A stretch of 64,000 bases of DNA from JAWLFI01 sp964626595 (lineage in GTDB: Bacteria > Bacteroidota > Bacteroidia > Chitinophagales > Saprospiraceae): contig CAZVFU010000002.1 in assembly GCA_964626595.1 (NCBI GenBank), positions 41,363 through 105,362 on the forward strand, written 5' to 3'. Shown here piece after piece: positions 16,870 through 26,926 of the stretch. Positions within the stretch are counted from its first letter, which is position 1. Each line of letters begins with the position of its first letter. A program made the translations under genes and the position numbers. The notes under the pieces are model-generated. The model did no database searches. It was not told the DNA's origin and saw only the letters and a list, made by a program, of their open reading frames with translations.

Positions 16870-18090
16870 TTAGAGTTGCTCAGATGATCCTCCAATATTT
16901 CCACCTGTAAATACGCTCATATCCAAACCTACGCCTACGCGAAGGGTATTGGCAAGCGGATTTGGTCGAGCAGATGTTGACACCAAATAGGACATATCCA
17001 AATTAAATCCATTGTAATTGAATCCAAATCCGAAGGTCATGTACTTTCGGTTTCCTTTAGAAACGTGTTCGTTAAAGTATCCCAGGCGCACGGCAAACAC
17101 CTCATCATACCAATATTCCATCCCTAGAGTCCATGTAATTTCGCGAAGTTCTCCCGAAAATCCATTTGGAGAATCTGAGAAGGAATTGATTACCCCGCTA
17201 AATAAGCTTTGATCTCGCCAGGCTGGAATACCGTTCACAGTTTGAGTTGTGTCACCTAGTGCTGGGGTGGGAACGAGGAGTTTGTTGGCCTGTCCTACGA
17301 AAGTCAAACTATTGTATTCATCTATGTCATAAGTGTATGCGGCGCCAATAGCAAGGTTGGTAGGGATAAAGTCTCCTACAGCTGATTGAGTGTAGCTGAT
17401 TTTTGTACCTAAGTTCGTAAGGGCTAAACCGAGGGTCAGTTGTTCATTTCGGCTTAAACTCGTTTGATACTGCATCCCGACATCAGCAGCAATTGAAGTT
17501 CCTGCATTAATTTCTACAGTTCCAATCGTTTGCCCACTAGCTAAATTGGAATAAATATACTTTCCGGCTACAGACATTGAGAAATTTTCAGATAACTTAC
17601 GAGCATATGTAGCTCCAATTTCCCATTCTCGAGGGAAACCCGTACCTGTCGATTGTGCATTTTCGTCCAAAAAAGCGATCTCTCCCATGGAGAAAAACTT
17701 CAATGAGAGTCCAAAAGCTTGAACATCGTCGGGTTTATAATACCCATTTATAAAAGCCAGATACACATCCCCTACAATATTCCGAAGCCAGGGGGTGTAC
17801 GTAAATGAAACACCAAAATCATCCTTGGCAAAAGCTAATGCAGACCCATTATGGTGCAAGCTATTGGGCGTTCCACTGAGTGCAACCCCCGCATCTCCAA
17901 GTCCACCCGATCGAGCATCAGGTGTAATCGAAAGAAAGGGAACGGCTGTGAAGACGGGGTTCGGGCAGGGTTGGTCGGTTCCTGAAATCACCCAACTATC
18001 CGTGGCTAAACTATATTCACATTGAGCATGTAGGTCTGATGAACACCAAGATAGAAACAGTACAAAAATGGAGATACCAATACGTCGCAT
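16870..18090 (-). CDS. porV: Type IX secretion outer-membrane protein PorV (LptO)
   Basis: Outer-membrane beta-barrel (FadL-like) that shuttles type IX cargo from the translocon to the attachment complex with PorU. 406 aa, with a signal peptide of about 22 residues ending near DLHAQ. The family hallmark VPFLSITPDARSGGLGDAGVA follows the signal region near residues 48-67. Alternating beta-strand segments follow and the C terminus is short. It starts 57 bases after porU and is co-directional with it, the known pairing of these genes. Confidence 0.95.
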   Translation of the reverse strand: MRRIGISIFVLFLSWCSSDLHAQCEYSLATDSWVISGTDQPCPNPVFTAVPFLSITPDARSGGLGDAGVALSGTPNSLHHNGSALAFAKDDFGVSFTYTPWLRNIVGDVYLAFINGYYKPDDVQAFGLSLKFFSMGEIAFLDENAQSTGTGFPREWEIGATYARKLSENFSMSVAGKYIYSNLASGQTIGTVEINAGTSIAADVGMQYQTSLSRNEQLTLGLALTNLGTKISYTQSAVGDFIPTNLAIGAAYTYDIDEYNSLTFVGQANKLLVPTPALGDTTQTVNGIPAWRDQSLFSGVINSFSDSPNGFSGELREITWTLGMEYWYDEVFAVRLGYFNEHVSKGNRKYMTFGFGFNYNGFNLDMSYLVSTSARPNPLANTLRVGVGLDMSVFTGGNIGGSSEQL

Positions 18091-18147
18091 AAGTTTAATT
18101 TAGTTCTAGAGTCACAAATATATGATATTGCTATGTAAAAGTGCAGA

Positions 18148-21100
18148 CTATATTTTTATCAACTTTAAAACTGGACTATGTAGTACATCCGATGAACTAT
18201 TTTTTTCTATTCTTATGCGAGCATAATAGGTCCCGCTCGGGAGATATTGATTTCTTGATCGAGGGCGCCATTCTATGCAAGGAATTTCGCTACTCTCTAG
18301 TAAAAAGCCAATGGGAACTTCATCCACTCTTTGTCCAGACGAATTAAAGACCTCAAGGAATCCATTATACTTACCTACCGATAGTTGCGATTTTAAGCGA
18401 ACACAAATTCTTTCTTTAAAGGGATTGGGGTAGGCAGTAACATCAAATAATTCTGCTTCTTCCTGGTCGATAACAAAGAACTCTATTTCTGCTTCACCTT
18501 CCAAGCCCAGTATATTCCATGCTCTTACTTTTAGTGTGTGATATCCGGGACTCAATTGACTGAGCGGATAAAAGATCGTTCCAGCCCTCGAATCTTCTAC
18601 ATCCGGCTCATAAAAACTATTGAGTACGATGGGTTCATTCGTATTTTCATCTAATATCGCCACCATCTCTTTACCGAGGCCATTATTACTCAGATTTATG
18701 CCCAGCGAATCAAATAACCTTACATACATCATCGGGTTTGGCCCAACGCGTTCCCCATTTTCAAACATGTCATTTTCCAGATATAAATCTACGACAGGAG
18801 GAGAAGGGGATAAAACGGTATCTGCTGGTAGCCCTCCTATTAAAAAATTGGTGTAGGCTCCTTTGGCATCCTCCTGGTCGGGACTATTCGAAGTGGCAAA
18901 ATACTGTATTTTCCCCTCGTCAATCTCTTCATTTATGGATTTGGGGACAACCATGGTAAACTCGAATTGACCTGCCACTACAGGTGTTTTTCCTTTCCAT
19001 AATATATTTTCCTGAGTGTTAAATGAGCGGACTTGCGAGTCGGAGCTTTGCCCGAGAGTTTTATTCTGAGTAACTTTATCGAATAGGGTGGGAGAAAGTG
19101 TACCATTATAATCCGCAACGGGTAGACCACTCATATCAGCCACATATCCCTGAACAGTAACTTTTTCTAAAGGTCGAATGGTGTCGGTGTACAATTGAGC
19201 GTTATTTCTATTGAAAGAAGTAGTAATAATTTGATAGCGCGGAAGAAGAATACGCATCGTTGGGTCACCTAATAAGGTGTATTTCCTGGCATTAGCCCGC
19301 AGTGTATCTTGACTATTGGCGTTTTTAGCGCGTGAGAGTACTTTACCAATCGGGATGAAACCATCTTCATCTTTTTCAAACAGTCTTTCAAATGTTGAGG
19401 CTGTCAGTCGACGGTTTGAACTGGAATATACCGGGCGCGATGTAGTAAATAAGGCTATAGCTCCACCTGATCCTTTATTGATTAGTAACTCTCCTGTAGA
19501 CTCCAGCGCAGGTTGATCATAGGTTCCAAAGGTACAGGTGGCTGTAATGAATAGGGGCAGTTGATCACTATTGGTCCATGATTGGATGTGATCGTTTGTT
19601 AAAACACGTTCAGAGGACCATCCGTAAGGACCTCCATGTCCAAGATAGTTGACGACTAGAGCCCCCCTTTGAATAGCTTGGTTCAGCTTGGCTGTAGCAT
19701 CCGGAAATCGGATCCCGCTCGCGCCATTGGTACGCTCATAAGCATCAAAATAAATTTTCTCGATGATAAGGCTAGAGTCTTTTCGCACATCTTCAGCAAT
19801 GTTATCGCCGTCTCGCAGATGTATATTATTGTCACCATCATCAGTTAAAAAAACAAAGCGATTTTGCCAGTCCCCTCTGGCTGATCTTTTTGTTTCGTAA
19901 CGTATAATTTTATCAACCATGGTGTAAGCCTCATCGAGGTTTCTAGCAGGTAATCGACCCACATTTAGGGTCAGCGACCCTACTAAATCTCCTCCTTGCC
20001 CGGGGCGAATAAGCGCAAAAAAATCATCAGTCGGGTAGCCACGAATAGGATGGTAAGATTCTTCAGTTTGATAAGTAGGGACCAGATTATAATTCGGGTA
20101 ATTTTTATTGATATGGCGGTAATCGAAAGATGCCGCTCCAAAAAGCAGCAAATACTCGAGATTCTCATCTTTTTCGTAAAGATATCGGGCAAAATCTCGA
20201 ATGGCTGACGGATCTGTTTTTCCGCCGCTAAATTCGTTATAAATGGCCTGGATTTCCGCTTTTTCTATACTCATTTGAGAATATTCAGATCGATGTGCGA
20301 TCCATCGATCGACAGCAGGTTCGAGGAAGTCGGCATAGACAACCAGACATTTTGGAACATCTATAGTTTTAAGGTTTTGATTAGAGACTTCATTTGTAAA
20401 TTTGGGGAGAGGGTAATCCTGATTTGGATCTAAAGCCGCGTACCGCAAGGGTGTGCCTGTGCTGTTATCCTGAAATCTCACCTGATTATTTGCTATGGAA
20501 ACCGGAACGGTGTAATAATCTGGAAAGTTGGAGATATTTATTATCTGAGTAGAAGGGCTTGAGCCCGAAAGCCTCAGTTCGGCTTCAAAAACGGATGGGG
20601 AAGGGGGCGTGGCAAAAAAAGTCGAGTTATTCTGCAGGTTTAATTCAGGAGTGAAATAATTGAATGTGATAAAATCAAGCCACGCTTGATCATTCCCGGA
20701 GCTCGGAAGAAATTCCAATAAAACCTGATCCAGTTGAGGTAAGGTGTAATCTACGACATCTTCCGCTGTTGATGCGACGAGATGTTCCGAATGACTGACA
20801 TTTATACCACTTAAAGAATACATTGAGCTTTCACCATTAACCGTCAGCTGAAGTCGTGTGCTTCTGGAAGCTCTGGCAGCAAAATGAAAGGCAATGTGAG
20901 ACGGGTGGTTTGTTGAAATTTCTTCAATTGGCCGCAACATATTTGTCAGGTCTTGCTGCCGGTTATTGGAAAAGGATTCTCCGAACCACCTTTGGCCTGT
21001 ACCGTGATTTGATATTTTGAGATCCTGAAGATTGACCATTTCTCGCTCGTGATGCCGAATTCGTTGTATCTCGCGAACTGAAGACTGAGGTTCCGTGTCT

Positions 21101-21582
21101 GGGGCAACTTCGGTGAGAGCTGCGGATGCTATATCCGGACCGATTTGCACAAAAATGTAATTCGAAAAATCAAATGGATTGGTACGCTGTTCAATAATTC
21201 CTTCTGAGTTCATTTCGATATTGTCGGGACCGGGTGCATAAAACAATAGTTTGTCGCCGGGATCAAAGCTGCCATCTTCCATACCTAAATACCAACTAGG
21301 GACAGGAACGGGATCAAATGAACGCTCCACACTGTTTTTAGAGGGAACAACTCCTTCCCCGGAACTCAGAATGCGGATATGATTTGGGTTTAATTCACCA
21401 GCAGATATATTGAGACTGTTAACAAGATGAGCATGTGTCAATTGGTAAACGCCAGAATTGGGAATCTCAAGCCTATAAATTTTACCATTAGCCAAGTTGG
21501 AGGAAGTTGGAGCTACCTGAGCTAAACCTGCACTGCAAAAAGTGGAGAAAAAGAGTAAGATGAACAGTTTGGTATGACTCAT
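18148..21582 (-). CDS. porU: Type IX secretion signal peptidase/sortase PorU
   Basis: Gingipain-like C25 cysteine peptidase at the cell surface that removes type IX C-terminal signals and attaches cargo. 1144 aa, with an N-terminal signal peptide. The catalytic His is H649 in NYLGHGGPYGW and Cys is C683 in TATCTFG. A beta-sandwich region follows, with a C-terminal sorting-like domain starting YPNPF near residue 1065. Upstream of porV in the same direction. Divergent from the porP/sprF-like gene and gldJ, a neighbourhood like that of porU/porV/gldJ in gliding flavobacteria. Confidence 0.95.
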   Translation of the reverse strand: MSHTKLFILLFFSTFCSAGLAQVAPTSSNLANGKIYRLEIPNSGVYQLTHAHLVNSLNISAGELNPNHIRILSSGEGVVPSKNSVERSFDPVPVPSWYLGMEDGSFDPGDKLLFYAPGPDNIEMNSEGIIEQRTNPFDFSNYIFVQIGPDIASAALTEVAPDTEPQSSVREIQRIRHHEREMVNLQDLKISNHGTGQRWFGESFSNNRQQDLTNMLRPIEEISTNHPSHIAFHFAARASRSTRLQLTVNGESSMYSLSGINVSHSEHLVASTAEDVVDYTLPQLDQVLLEFLPSSGNDQAWLDFITFNYFTPELNLQNNSTFFATPPSPSVFEAELRLSGSSPSTQIINISNFPDYYTVPVSIANNQVRFQDNSTGTPLRYAALDPNQDYPLPKFTNEVSNQNLKTIDVPKCLVVYADFLEPAVDRWIAHRSEYSQMSIEKAEIQAIYNEFSGGKTDPSAIRDFARYLYEKDENLEYLLLFGAASFDYRHINKNYPNYNLVPTYQTEESYHPIRGYPTDDFFALIRPGQGGDLVGSLTLNVGRLPARNLDEAYTMVDKIIRYETKRSARGDWQNRFVFLTDDGDNNIHLRDGDNIAEDVRKDSSLIIEKIYFDAYERTNGASGIRFPDATAKLNQAIQRGALVVNYLGHGGPYGWSSERVLTNDHIQSWTNSDQLPLFITATCTFGTYDQPALESTGELLINKGSGGAIALFTTSRPVYSSSNRRLTASTFERLFEKDEDGFIPIGKVLSRAKNANSQDTLRANARKYTLLGDPTMRILLPRYQIITTSFNRNNAQLYTDTIRPLEKVTVQGYVADMSGLPVADYNGTLSPTLFDKVTQNKTLGQSSDSQVRSFNTQENILWKGKTPVVAGQFEFTMVVPKSINEEIDEGKIQYFATSNSPDQEDAKGAYTNFLIGGLPADTVLSPSPPVVDLYLENDMFENGERVGPNPMMYVRLFDSLGINLSNNGLGKEMVAILDENTNEPIVLNSFYEPDVEDSRAGTIFYPLSQLSPGYHTLKVRAWNILGLEGEAEIEFFVIDQEEAELFDVTAYPNPFKERICVRLKSQLSVGKYNGFLEVFNSSGQRVDEVPIGFLLESSEIPCIEWRPRSRNQYLPSGTYYARIRIEKNSSSDVLHSPVLKLIKI

Positions 21583-21721
21583 TAGCTTTCGAATTTATTA
21601 ATTATTTCAGAAGGTCCTTTACCTTTTTAAACGATATTTGATGTCAAAACGTTAAATATTTTATAAAATTACAGAACTCTACCTGTTTTTTTTCATCTTA
21701 GATATCTAAACACTGTGGACA

Positions 21722-22762
21722 TTGCATAAACTTGAAGCCCTTAAGATACGAATTTCGCTGTTTCCCTTAATAACAGTGTGCCTTATTTTGTTCATGGGTT
21801 TAACAGTAACATTACATGGACAGGATCCTGTTTTTAGTCAATTCTATTTAGCGCCCACGCAATTGAACCCTGCATTTGTAGGTAACTCTCACGGTCCGAA
21901 TTTTTCGCTTAATTATCGAAATCAGTGGCCTAATATGCCCAATGCGTATACCACATATGCCGCTTCTTACGATCAATTCTTTGAGAAATATAATAGCGGT
22001 TTTGGTTTTATAGCTATGGCCGACAATGCAGGAGATGGTATTCTGACCACAAATAAGATAGGCTTACAATACAGCTATAAGGCTCGAATAAATCAAAACT
22101 CCTATCTAAAAGGAGGGCTCGAAGTTTCATTCGTTCAAAATAACCTGGATTGGGAGAAGCTTATATTTTTTGATCAGTTAGATCCTGACTTTGGGTCCGT
22201 AACCCCCGGTGGAGGTACTATTCCAAGTTCTGAAGTCCCGCCGGAATCTCTTTCTGTTATTTACCCGGACATTTCTTTTGGACTAGCCATTTATTCACCG
22301 ACGTATTATGGGGGGGTGGTTTTACATCACATGAATTCACCTCGAAATAATTTTTATGGTGATTCCAACCCTCTTCAATCCGGCTTGCCACTGAGGTGGA
22401 CCCTTCATGGTGGGGCACAGTTTTCGGCATCTGGAGTGAATTATCGAGCCGGAGATGGGTTTTTATCACCCAACTTCATATACACCCGGCAGGCGGGCTT
22501 TAGTCAATTAAACTTAGGCCTTCACGCAGGAATTAGCGCCGTTTTTGGTGGAATCGCTTACAGACATTCTGGAAATATTCCCGATGCCATTATTTTTTCA
22601 GTGGGATTTCGAACAGGAAATCTCAGGATTGGATATTCTTTTGATTACACAGTTTCAGATCTGGGAATTAGTGTTGGCGGCGCGCATGAAATAGGAATAC
22701 AGTATCGCATGGAAAGGAAGAAACAAGTAGATTATAATGACTGTTTTGGTCTTTTTCGGTAA
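21722..22762 (+). CDS. PorP/SprF-family type IX secretion membrane protein
   Basis: 346-residue outer-membrane protein of the PorP/SprF family, whose members anchor or assist type IX secretion. After a signal peptide comes the typical DPVFSQFYLAPTQLNPAFVG block and repeated beta-strand segments, then a C terminus with IRHSGNIPDA-like and GxxRIGYSFDYTVS strands. No ATG gives a complete signal peptide: the TTG at 21722 does, while the next ATG at 21794 would leave only a stub, so TTG is the likely start. The 139 bases separating it from divergent porU include GATATTTG at 21633-21640, one mismatch from the -7 box. Confidence 0.85.
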   Translation: MHKLEALKIRISLFPLITVCLILFMGLTVTLHGQDPVFSQFYLAPTQLNPAFVGNSHGPNFSLNYRNQWPNMPNAYTTYAASYDQFFEKYNSGFGFIAMADNAGDGILTTNKIGLQYSYKARINQNSYLKGGLEVSFVQNNLDWEKLIFFDQLDPDFGSVTPGGGTIPSSEVPPESLSVIYPDISFGLAIYSPTYYGGVVLHHMNSPRNNFYGDSNPLQSGLPLRWTLHGGAQFSASGVNYRAGDGFLSPNFIYTRQAGFSQLNLGLHAGISAVFGGIAYRHSGNIPDAIIFSVGFRTGNLRIGYSFDYTVSDLGISVGGAHEIGIQYRMERKKQVDYNDCFGLFR

Positions 22763-22814
22763 ATACATAGTAGGTCTGACAATCTTATTTTTGTAAGCCC
22801 GTTATAGATTTGAT

Positions 22815-22844
22815 TTTGTAGTAAAAAATGAATTGCTATATTTG
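22815..22844 (+). promoter_or_regulatory. gldJ promoter (TTTG-N18-TATATTTG)
   Basis: TTTG at 22815-22818 and TATATTTG at 22837-22844 are separated by 18 bases, the best fit in the window to the Bacteroidota -33/-7 consensus. The gldJ ATG is 24 bases downstream. Confidence 0.7.
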
Positions 22845-22867
22845 GAGTCCCTAAAAGTGTTGGAAGC

Positions 22868-24367
22868 ATGAAATTAACCCGAATCACATTATTTGTAGCC
22901 CTAAGTTCTCTGCTCCTTTGGTCGAGCTGTAAAAAATCTGAGAGGTCGATGACCACCGGATGGAAATACAATGACGCCGAATGGGGTGGATATGAAAAAC
23001 CTGATTTTGAAGAACAAGAAACAGGTCCAAACCTGGTACTTATACCCGGTGGAACATTTGCCATGGGTACTGTTCAAGAGGATGTTACTTACGAATGGGA
23101 CAATCAGCCCCGTCGAGTAACAGTTTCTTCATTCTATATTGATCAAACCGAAGTTCCTAATATGGATTATCGGTTCTATACGCAGTGGACAAAGCGTCAT
23201 TTTATAGATAAATATCCGGAAGTGTATTTTGACGCTCTACCTGACTCCCTTGTTTGGAGAGAAGAATTGTCATTTAATGATCCTTTAGTTTACAATTATT
23301 TCCGTTTCCCCGCATATAATGATTATCCGGTAGTTGGAGTGAGTTGGCATCAAGCTGAGTCATTCTGTAAGTGGAGATCAGACCGGGTGAATGAAACCAT
23401 TATGATTGAGAAAGGAATTCTAAATCCTCCGGGTGAAGCTGGCGGAGATAGTTCTGATTTCTTTACTACCGAGGCCTATTATGCTGATCAGTATGAAGGA
23501 AATGTTCGAGCTAATTTAGAAGATGTTCGAACTGGAGGGGAACGAAAAGTAAGAAAAACTGATGGTATTCTCCTGCCGGAATATCGATTACCTACAGAAG
23601 CGGAATGGGAGTATGCCGCATTGGCTCTGGTTGGGAATCATAAAGTCGAAGATTCAGAAAATATTACTGATCGCCGGTTTTTCCCATGGGATGGATATAC
23701 AGCACGATATCAGGTGCGTGATCGCTATCAAGGTAAAATGTTAGCTAACTTTAAAAGAGATGGTGGAGATTACATGGGAACTGCTGGCAATTTGAATGAT
23801 AATGCTGCAATACCAGCACCAGTCAGATCTTTTTATCCCAATGATTTTGGATTGTTTAATATGGCTGGAAACGTTAGTGAGTGGGTATCAGATGTTTACC
23901 GACCATTAACAGCCGAAACCATTCGAGATGCTGAAAAGCATGATTTGAACCCTTTTCGCGGAAACGACTTTACAGTGCGTGTTCGTGATGAAGAAGGTAA
24001 TTTGGTAGAGAAAGACTCTTTAGGCCGCATTCCCCGCGAGCAGCAAAGTGAGGAGGATCTTAAGAATAGAAGAAACTACAGAAAAGCCAATTTGAAAGAT
24101 TTTAGAGATGGTGATAGTGAAGAGGTTGTTTATGATACAGGGAATAATACCCTGATCAGTGATAGCTCTCGAGTCATCAAAGGAGGCTCTTGGGCAGATC
24201 GCCTATACTGGCTATCGCCGGGAACGCGTAGATTTTGGCATGAAGACAAGTCTTCAAGCACTATTGGGTTCCGCTGTGCTATGAACAGATTGGGATCGAA
24301 TACCAATGGAGGAACAGCGGGTAATCAATTTAAATCTCGAGTGAGAAAAGTAGATAGGGGCCGATAA
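22868..24367 (+). CDS. gldJ: Gliding motility lipoprotein GldJ
   Basis: 499-residue lipoprotein with lipobox cysteine C21 (LLWSSC), then the TTGWKYND-GGYE segment typical of GldJ. A formylglycine-generating-enzyme-like (SUMF1) domain starts at LIPGGTFAMGTV and ends with IKGGSWADRLYW and STIGFRCAMN. GldJ is needed for gliding and type IX secretion and stabilises GldK. The catalytic cysteine pair of true sulfatase-activating enzymes is not obvious, as expected for a structural homologue. GldK is the alternative; the N-terminal motif and murF downstream favour GldJ. Confidence 0.9.
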   Translation: MKLTRITLFVALSSLLLWSSCKKSERSMTTGWKYNDAEWGGYEKPDFEEQETGPNLVLIPGGTFAMGTVQEDVTYEWDNQPRRVTVSSFYIDQTEVPNMDYRFYTQWTKRHFIDKYPEVYFDALPDSLVWREELSFNDPLVYNYFRFPAYNDYPVVGVSWHQAESFCKWRSDRVNETIMIEKGILNPPGEAGGDSSDFFTTEAYYADQYEGNVRANLEDVRTGGERKVRKTDGILLPEYRLPTEAEWEYAALALVGNHKVEDSENITDRRFFPWDGYTARYQVRDRYQGKMLANFKRDGGDYMGTAGNLNDNAAIPAPVRSFYPNDFGLFNMAGNVSEWVSDVYRPLTAETIRDAEKHDLNPFRGNDFTVRVRDEEGNLVEKDSLGRIPREQQSEEDLKNRRNYRKANLKDFRDGDSEEVVYDTGNNTLISDSSRVIKGGSWADRLYWLSPGTRRFWHEDKSSSTIGFRCAMNRLGSNTNGGTAGNQFKSRVRKVDRGR

Positions 24368-24382
24368 TATTTTATTTTCTAC

Positions 24383-24414
24383 AAAAAGGATCTGAGAAAT
24401 CAGGTCCTTTTTTA
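24383..24414 (+). terminator. Terminator between gldJ and murF
   Basis: AAAAAGGATCTGA pairs with TCAGGTCCTTTTTT through a GAAA loop, with one G-T wobble, followed by TTATT. Strong tetraloop hairpin with a T run, 15 bases after the gldJ stop. Confidence 0.8.
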
Positions 24415-24431
24415 TTACATGATATTCTGAA

Positions 24432-25751
24432 ATGACAATTCGCGAATTATACAAGCTATATCTGGCTCACCCCAAAGTCAGTAAAGACACTCGTGACAAT
24501 TTAAAGGGCGCAATTTACTTTAGTATTCGAGGGGAAAGGTATGACGGAAATACTTTTGCTAAGGCTGCTTTAGAAAAGGGTGCCGCATACGCTGTGGTTG
24601 ATGATCTTTCGGTGGTGGATCCGGATGATTCACGTTATATCCATGTTGCAAATGCCCTAGATACCCTTCAGGAATTAGCAGCGTATCACAGGAGCCAATT
24701 TCAAGGGACCGTAATTGCAATCACCGGATCTAATGGAAAAACGACGACCAAGGAGTTAATGGCTCGAGTGTTGGAGCGGAAGTACACCGTATCTGCTACT
24801 CCTGGAAATTATAATAATCATATTGGTATTCCCTTAATGCTTTTGCAGACTGATGTTCATACTGAATTTGTCATCGTTGAAATGGGGGCTTCCAGGATTG
24901 GAGATATAGCTTCTTATTGTCAAATCGCAAGGCCCGATTATGGTTTGATTACTAATGTGGGTCAAGCTCATTTAGAAACTTTCGGCGGAGAAGAGGGGGT
25001 GCGGCAGGGGAAGGGAGAACTGTTTTCTTATATTTCTAATAATGGCAAACAAGTTTTCATTTGTGCAGATGAAAGCCATTTGCAGCAAATGGCAAGAAAC
25101 CGTGAAGTGTCAAAACCCGTTCTTTATGGCGAATCAGACTTGCCTGTTGAAACCCCAAATCACTTTCATGCACATTTGCTGCAATCCGAAAGTGAAATTA
25201 TGTTTGAAGTGACGAAAAAAGATCATAATAGCGTCCTTTTTTCTTCAAGTTTGCAGGGGCTTTACAATTTCCGAAACATTCTGTCAGCTGTAGCTGTAGG
25301 TTATTACTTTGACGTACCCATTCAGGAAATGAAAGCTGCAATTCGAACCTATATACCTATTTCTAATCGTTCTGAGCTTAGAAAGCTCGGCACGAATGAA
25401 TACTATTTAGATGCCTACAATGCGAACCCTACAAGTATGAAAGCCAGTTTGCAGTCTTTTAATGCATCTCGTCCTAAGAATAAAGTGTTGGTTATTGGGG
25501 ATATGTTAGAATTGGGTGAGTATTCTGAAAAAGCGCATCAAGATGTAGTTGATTACGTAGAGCAGCTTTCTGGTGTTACTGAAGTGTTTCTGGTTGGAGA
25601 ACACTTTATGGCAACAAAAACATCAGATCATTTTCAAAAATTTCTCAATGTGGAGGATCTGAAATTGGAATGGGTTAAGCGAGAGTGGCGGAATTCCTAT
25701 ATTTTCCTCAAAGGATCTCGATCGGTGAAGTTGGAGAAACTACTAGACTAG
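24432..25751 (+). CDS. murF: UDP-MurNAc-tripeptide--D-alanyl-D-alanine ligase
   Basis: Cytoplasmic ATP-dependent ligase adding D-Ala-D-Ala to the peptidoglycan precursor. 439 aa. P-loop GSNGKTTTKE at residues 99-108, substrate-site YNNHIGIPLMLL, metal-region VEMGASRIGDI and C-terminal DAYNANPTSMKASLQ, then VIGDMLELG. Normal length. It follows gldJ after a terminator, so it may rely partly on its own promoter or readthrough. Confidence 0.96.
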   Translation: MTIRELYKLYLAHPKVSKDTRDNLKGAIYFSIRGERYDGNTFAKAALEKGAAYAVVDDLSVVDPDDSRYIHVANALDTLQELAAYHRSQFQGTVIAITGSNGKTTTKELMARVLERKYTVSATPGNYNNHIGIPLMLLQTDVHTEFVIVEMGASRIGDIASYCQIARPDYGLITNVGQAHLETFGGEEGVRQGKGELFSYISNNGKQVFICADESHLQQMARNREVSKPVLYGESDLPVETPNHFHAHLLQSESEIMFEVTKKDHNSVLFSSSLQGLYNFRNILSAVAVGYYFDVPIQEMKAAIRTYIPISNRSELRKLGTNEYYLDAYNANPTSMKASLQSFNASRPKNKVLVIGDMLELGEYSEKAHQDVVDYVEQLSGVTEVFLVGEHFMATKTSDHFQKFLNVEDLKLEWVKREWRNSYIFLKGSRSVKLEKLLD

Positions 25752-25767
25752 AGTTAAGGGTATCTTT

Positions 25768-26844
25768 TCAATGCTGCGCTCGGGCAATGGCACGAACGAT
25801 ACGATTTGGCAATCGGTTTTCTCGACTTTGCTGATAGTCAGACTCTGTGCAAGGTAAGTAAAGGTAATCCTGATAATTCGAGGTTCGAGTTGGTATTTTA
25901 ACCCACCATCGTCGTGTTTTCTTGCTTTTTACAAATGATAGTGGATAATCTAAGATTTGGGTGTCAATCAGGAATTCGACTAAATTCTCATTGTTAAATG
26001 GTTTCTCATAGGCTCTGTTTTCAGCACCGTGGATTCCGTACCAAATGGCTTGAGAAGTCCAAATGGAAGTTGTCTCATCTAAGCTCTCATTTGATTTTAT
26101 GTGGTAGATGGTTACGAAACTCATTTTAGGAGAAACCATAGCATAGCGAAGCAGTTGAATGGCCTCTTCAGAACTAAAACCAGACGGATTAGCATTTTCC
26201 TTTGCGGGCAGCTCTGCTTTTTTTACAACATTGGCATCGAATAAGCAAATATGGTGATTGCGCAGTAGAGGTTCCCAATCATTTCGCTCATTTTTGATCG
26301 CGCCGAGGCGATAGTGCTCAAAATGGTTTTGGTCCAGCTCATTTATTCGGGATTTAGGCATAAGGTGCATTTGGCACCCCATTTCCACATAGTCTGTTGC
26401 GTAAATAGAAGTTCCGTTTTTGCCAAATTGCTGAAAATTAGAGAAAAAATTCTGGCTTCCATCCGTAATGTGAATCGTATTAAATGGTTCTTCCAAATCC
26501 TCATAGGCTGCCAGTTTGGGGGGTAAGGAAGCCTCTATTTGGTCTACTATCTGTATACAGGTGTGATTCGGTCGCTGAATGCAATTATTGATGACCTCTG
26601 AGGGTAGGTTTGGGTATCTTTGATCATCCAGATATACAATTTGTATGGATTGGAAATGATCCGCACTGGAGAATAAATGAAGGATTACCTTTTCATACGA
26701 GGGGATTGGACAACGCAAATAAACGGTTGGTTTTTCCAAATCTATTTCATCACCATAAAATATCACTCGACGACCAATGCTATCTGTGAGACTTTCTTTT
26801 TTAAGTTGTAAAAGTTCTTGGGATATCGGTGCTGAATCCTTCAT
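25768..26844 (-). CDS. Ureohydrolase (arginase/formimidoylglutamase)-like protein, degenerate metal site
   Basis: 358 aa. Weakly resembles the Bacteroidota arginase/formimidoylglutamase family. TDGSQNFFSNF sits where a metal-binding GGxH segment would be. LFDANVVKKAE (about residue 207) sits where SFDxDxxxP is expected. The downstream NPSGFSSEEAIQLLRYAMVS and IWYGIHGAENR blocks fit the family. The usual His and Asp manganese ligands are mostly replaced, so hydrolysis is unlikely. Converges with murF with only 16 bases between the stops. In relatives the family often lies near gliding/type IX genes, but the role is unknown. Confidence 0.55.
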   Translation of the reverse strand: MKDSAPISQELLQLKKESLTDSIGRRVIFYGDEIDLEKPTVYLRCPIPSYEKVILHLFSSADHFQSIQIVYLDDQRYPNLPSEVINNCIQRPNHTCIQIVDQIEASLPPKLAAYEDLEEPFNTIHITDGSQNFFSNFQQFGKNGTSIYATDYVEMGCQMHLMPKSRINELDQNHFEHYRLGAIKNERNDWEPLLRNHHICLFDANVVKKAELPAKENANPSGFSSEEAIQLLRYAMVSPKMSFVTIYHIKSNESLDETTSIWTSQAIWYGIHGAENRAYEKPFNNENLVEFLIDTQILDYPLSFVKSKKTRRWWVKIPTRTSNYQDYLYLPCTESDYQQSRENRLPNRIVRAIARAQH

Positions 26845-26926
26845 GAAAACACTATTTTAGCGCAAAAGCAAATCGAAAATACATATAAAGATAAATAATA
26901 ATTCGTAACAACTAAAAAACATACAA

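Noticed and set aside
18740..18960. Antisense frames opposite porU and other long genes
   Set aside because: They have no family resemblance, no start context and lie wholly within strong genes on the other strand.
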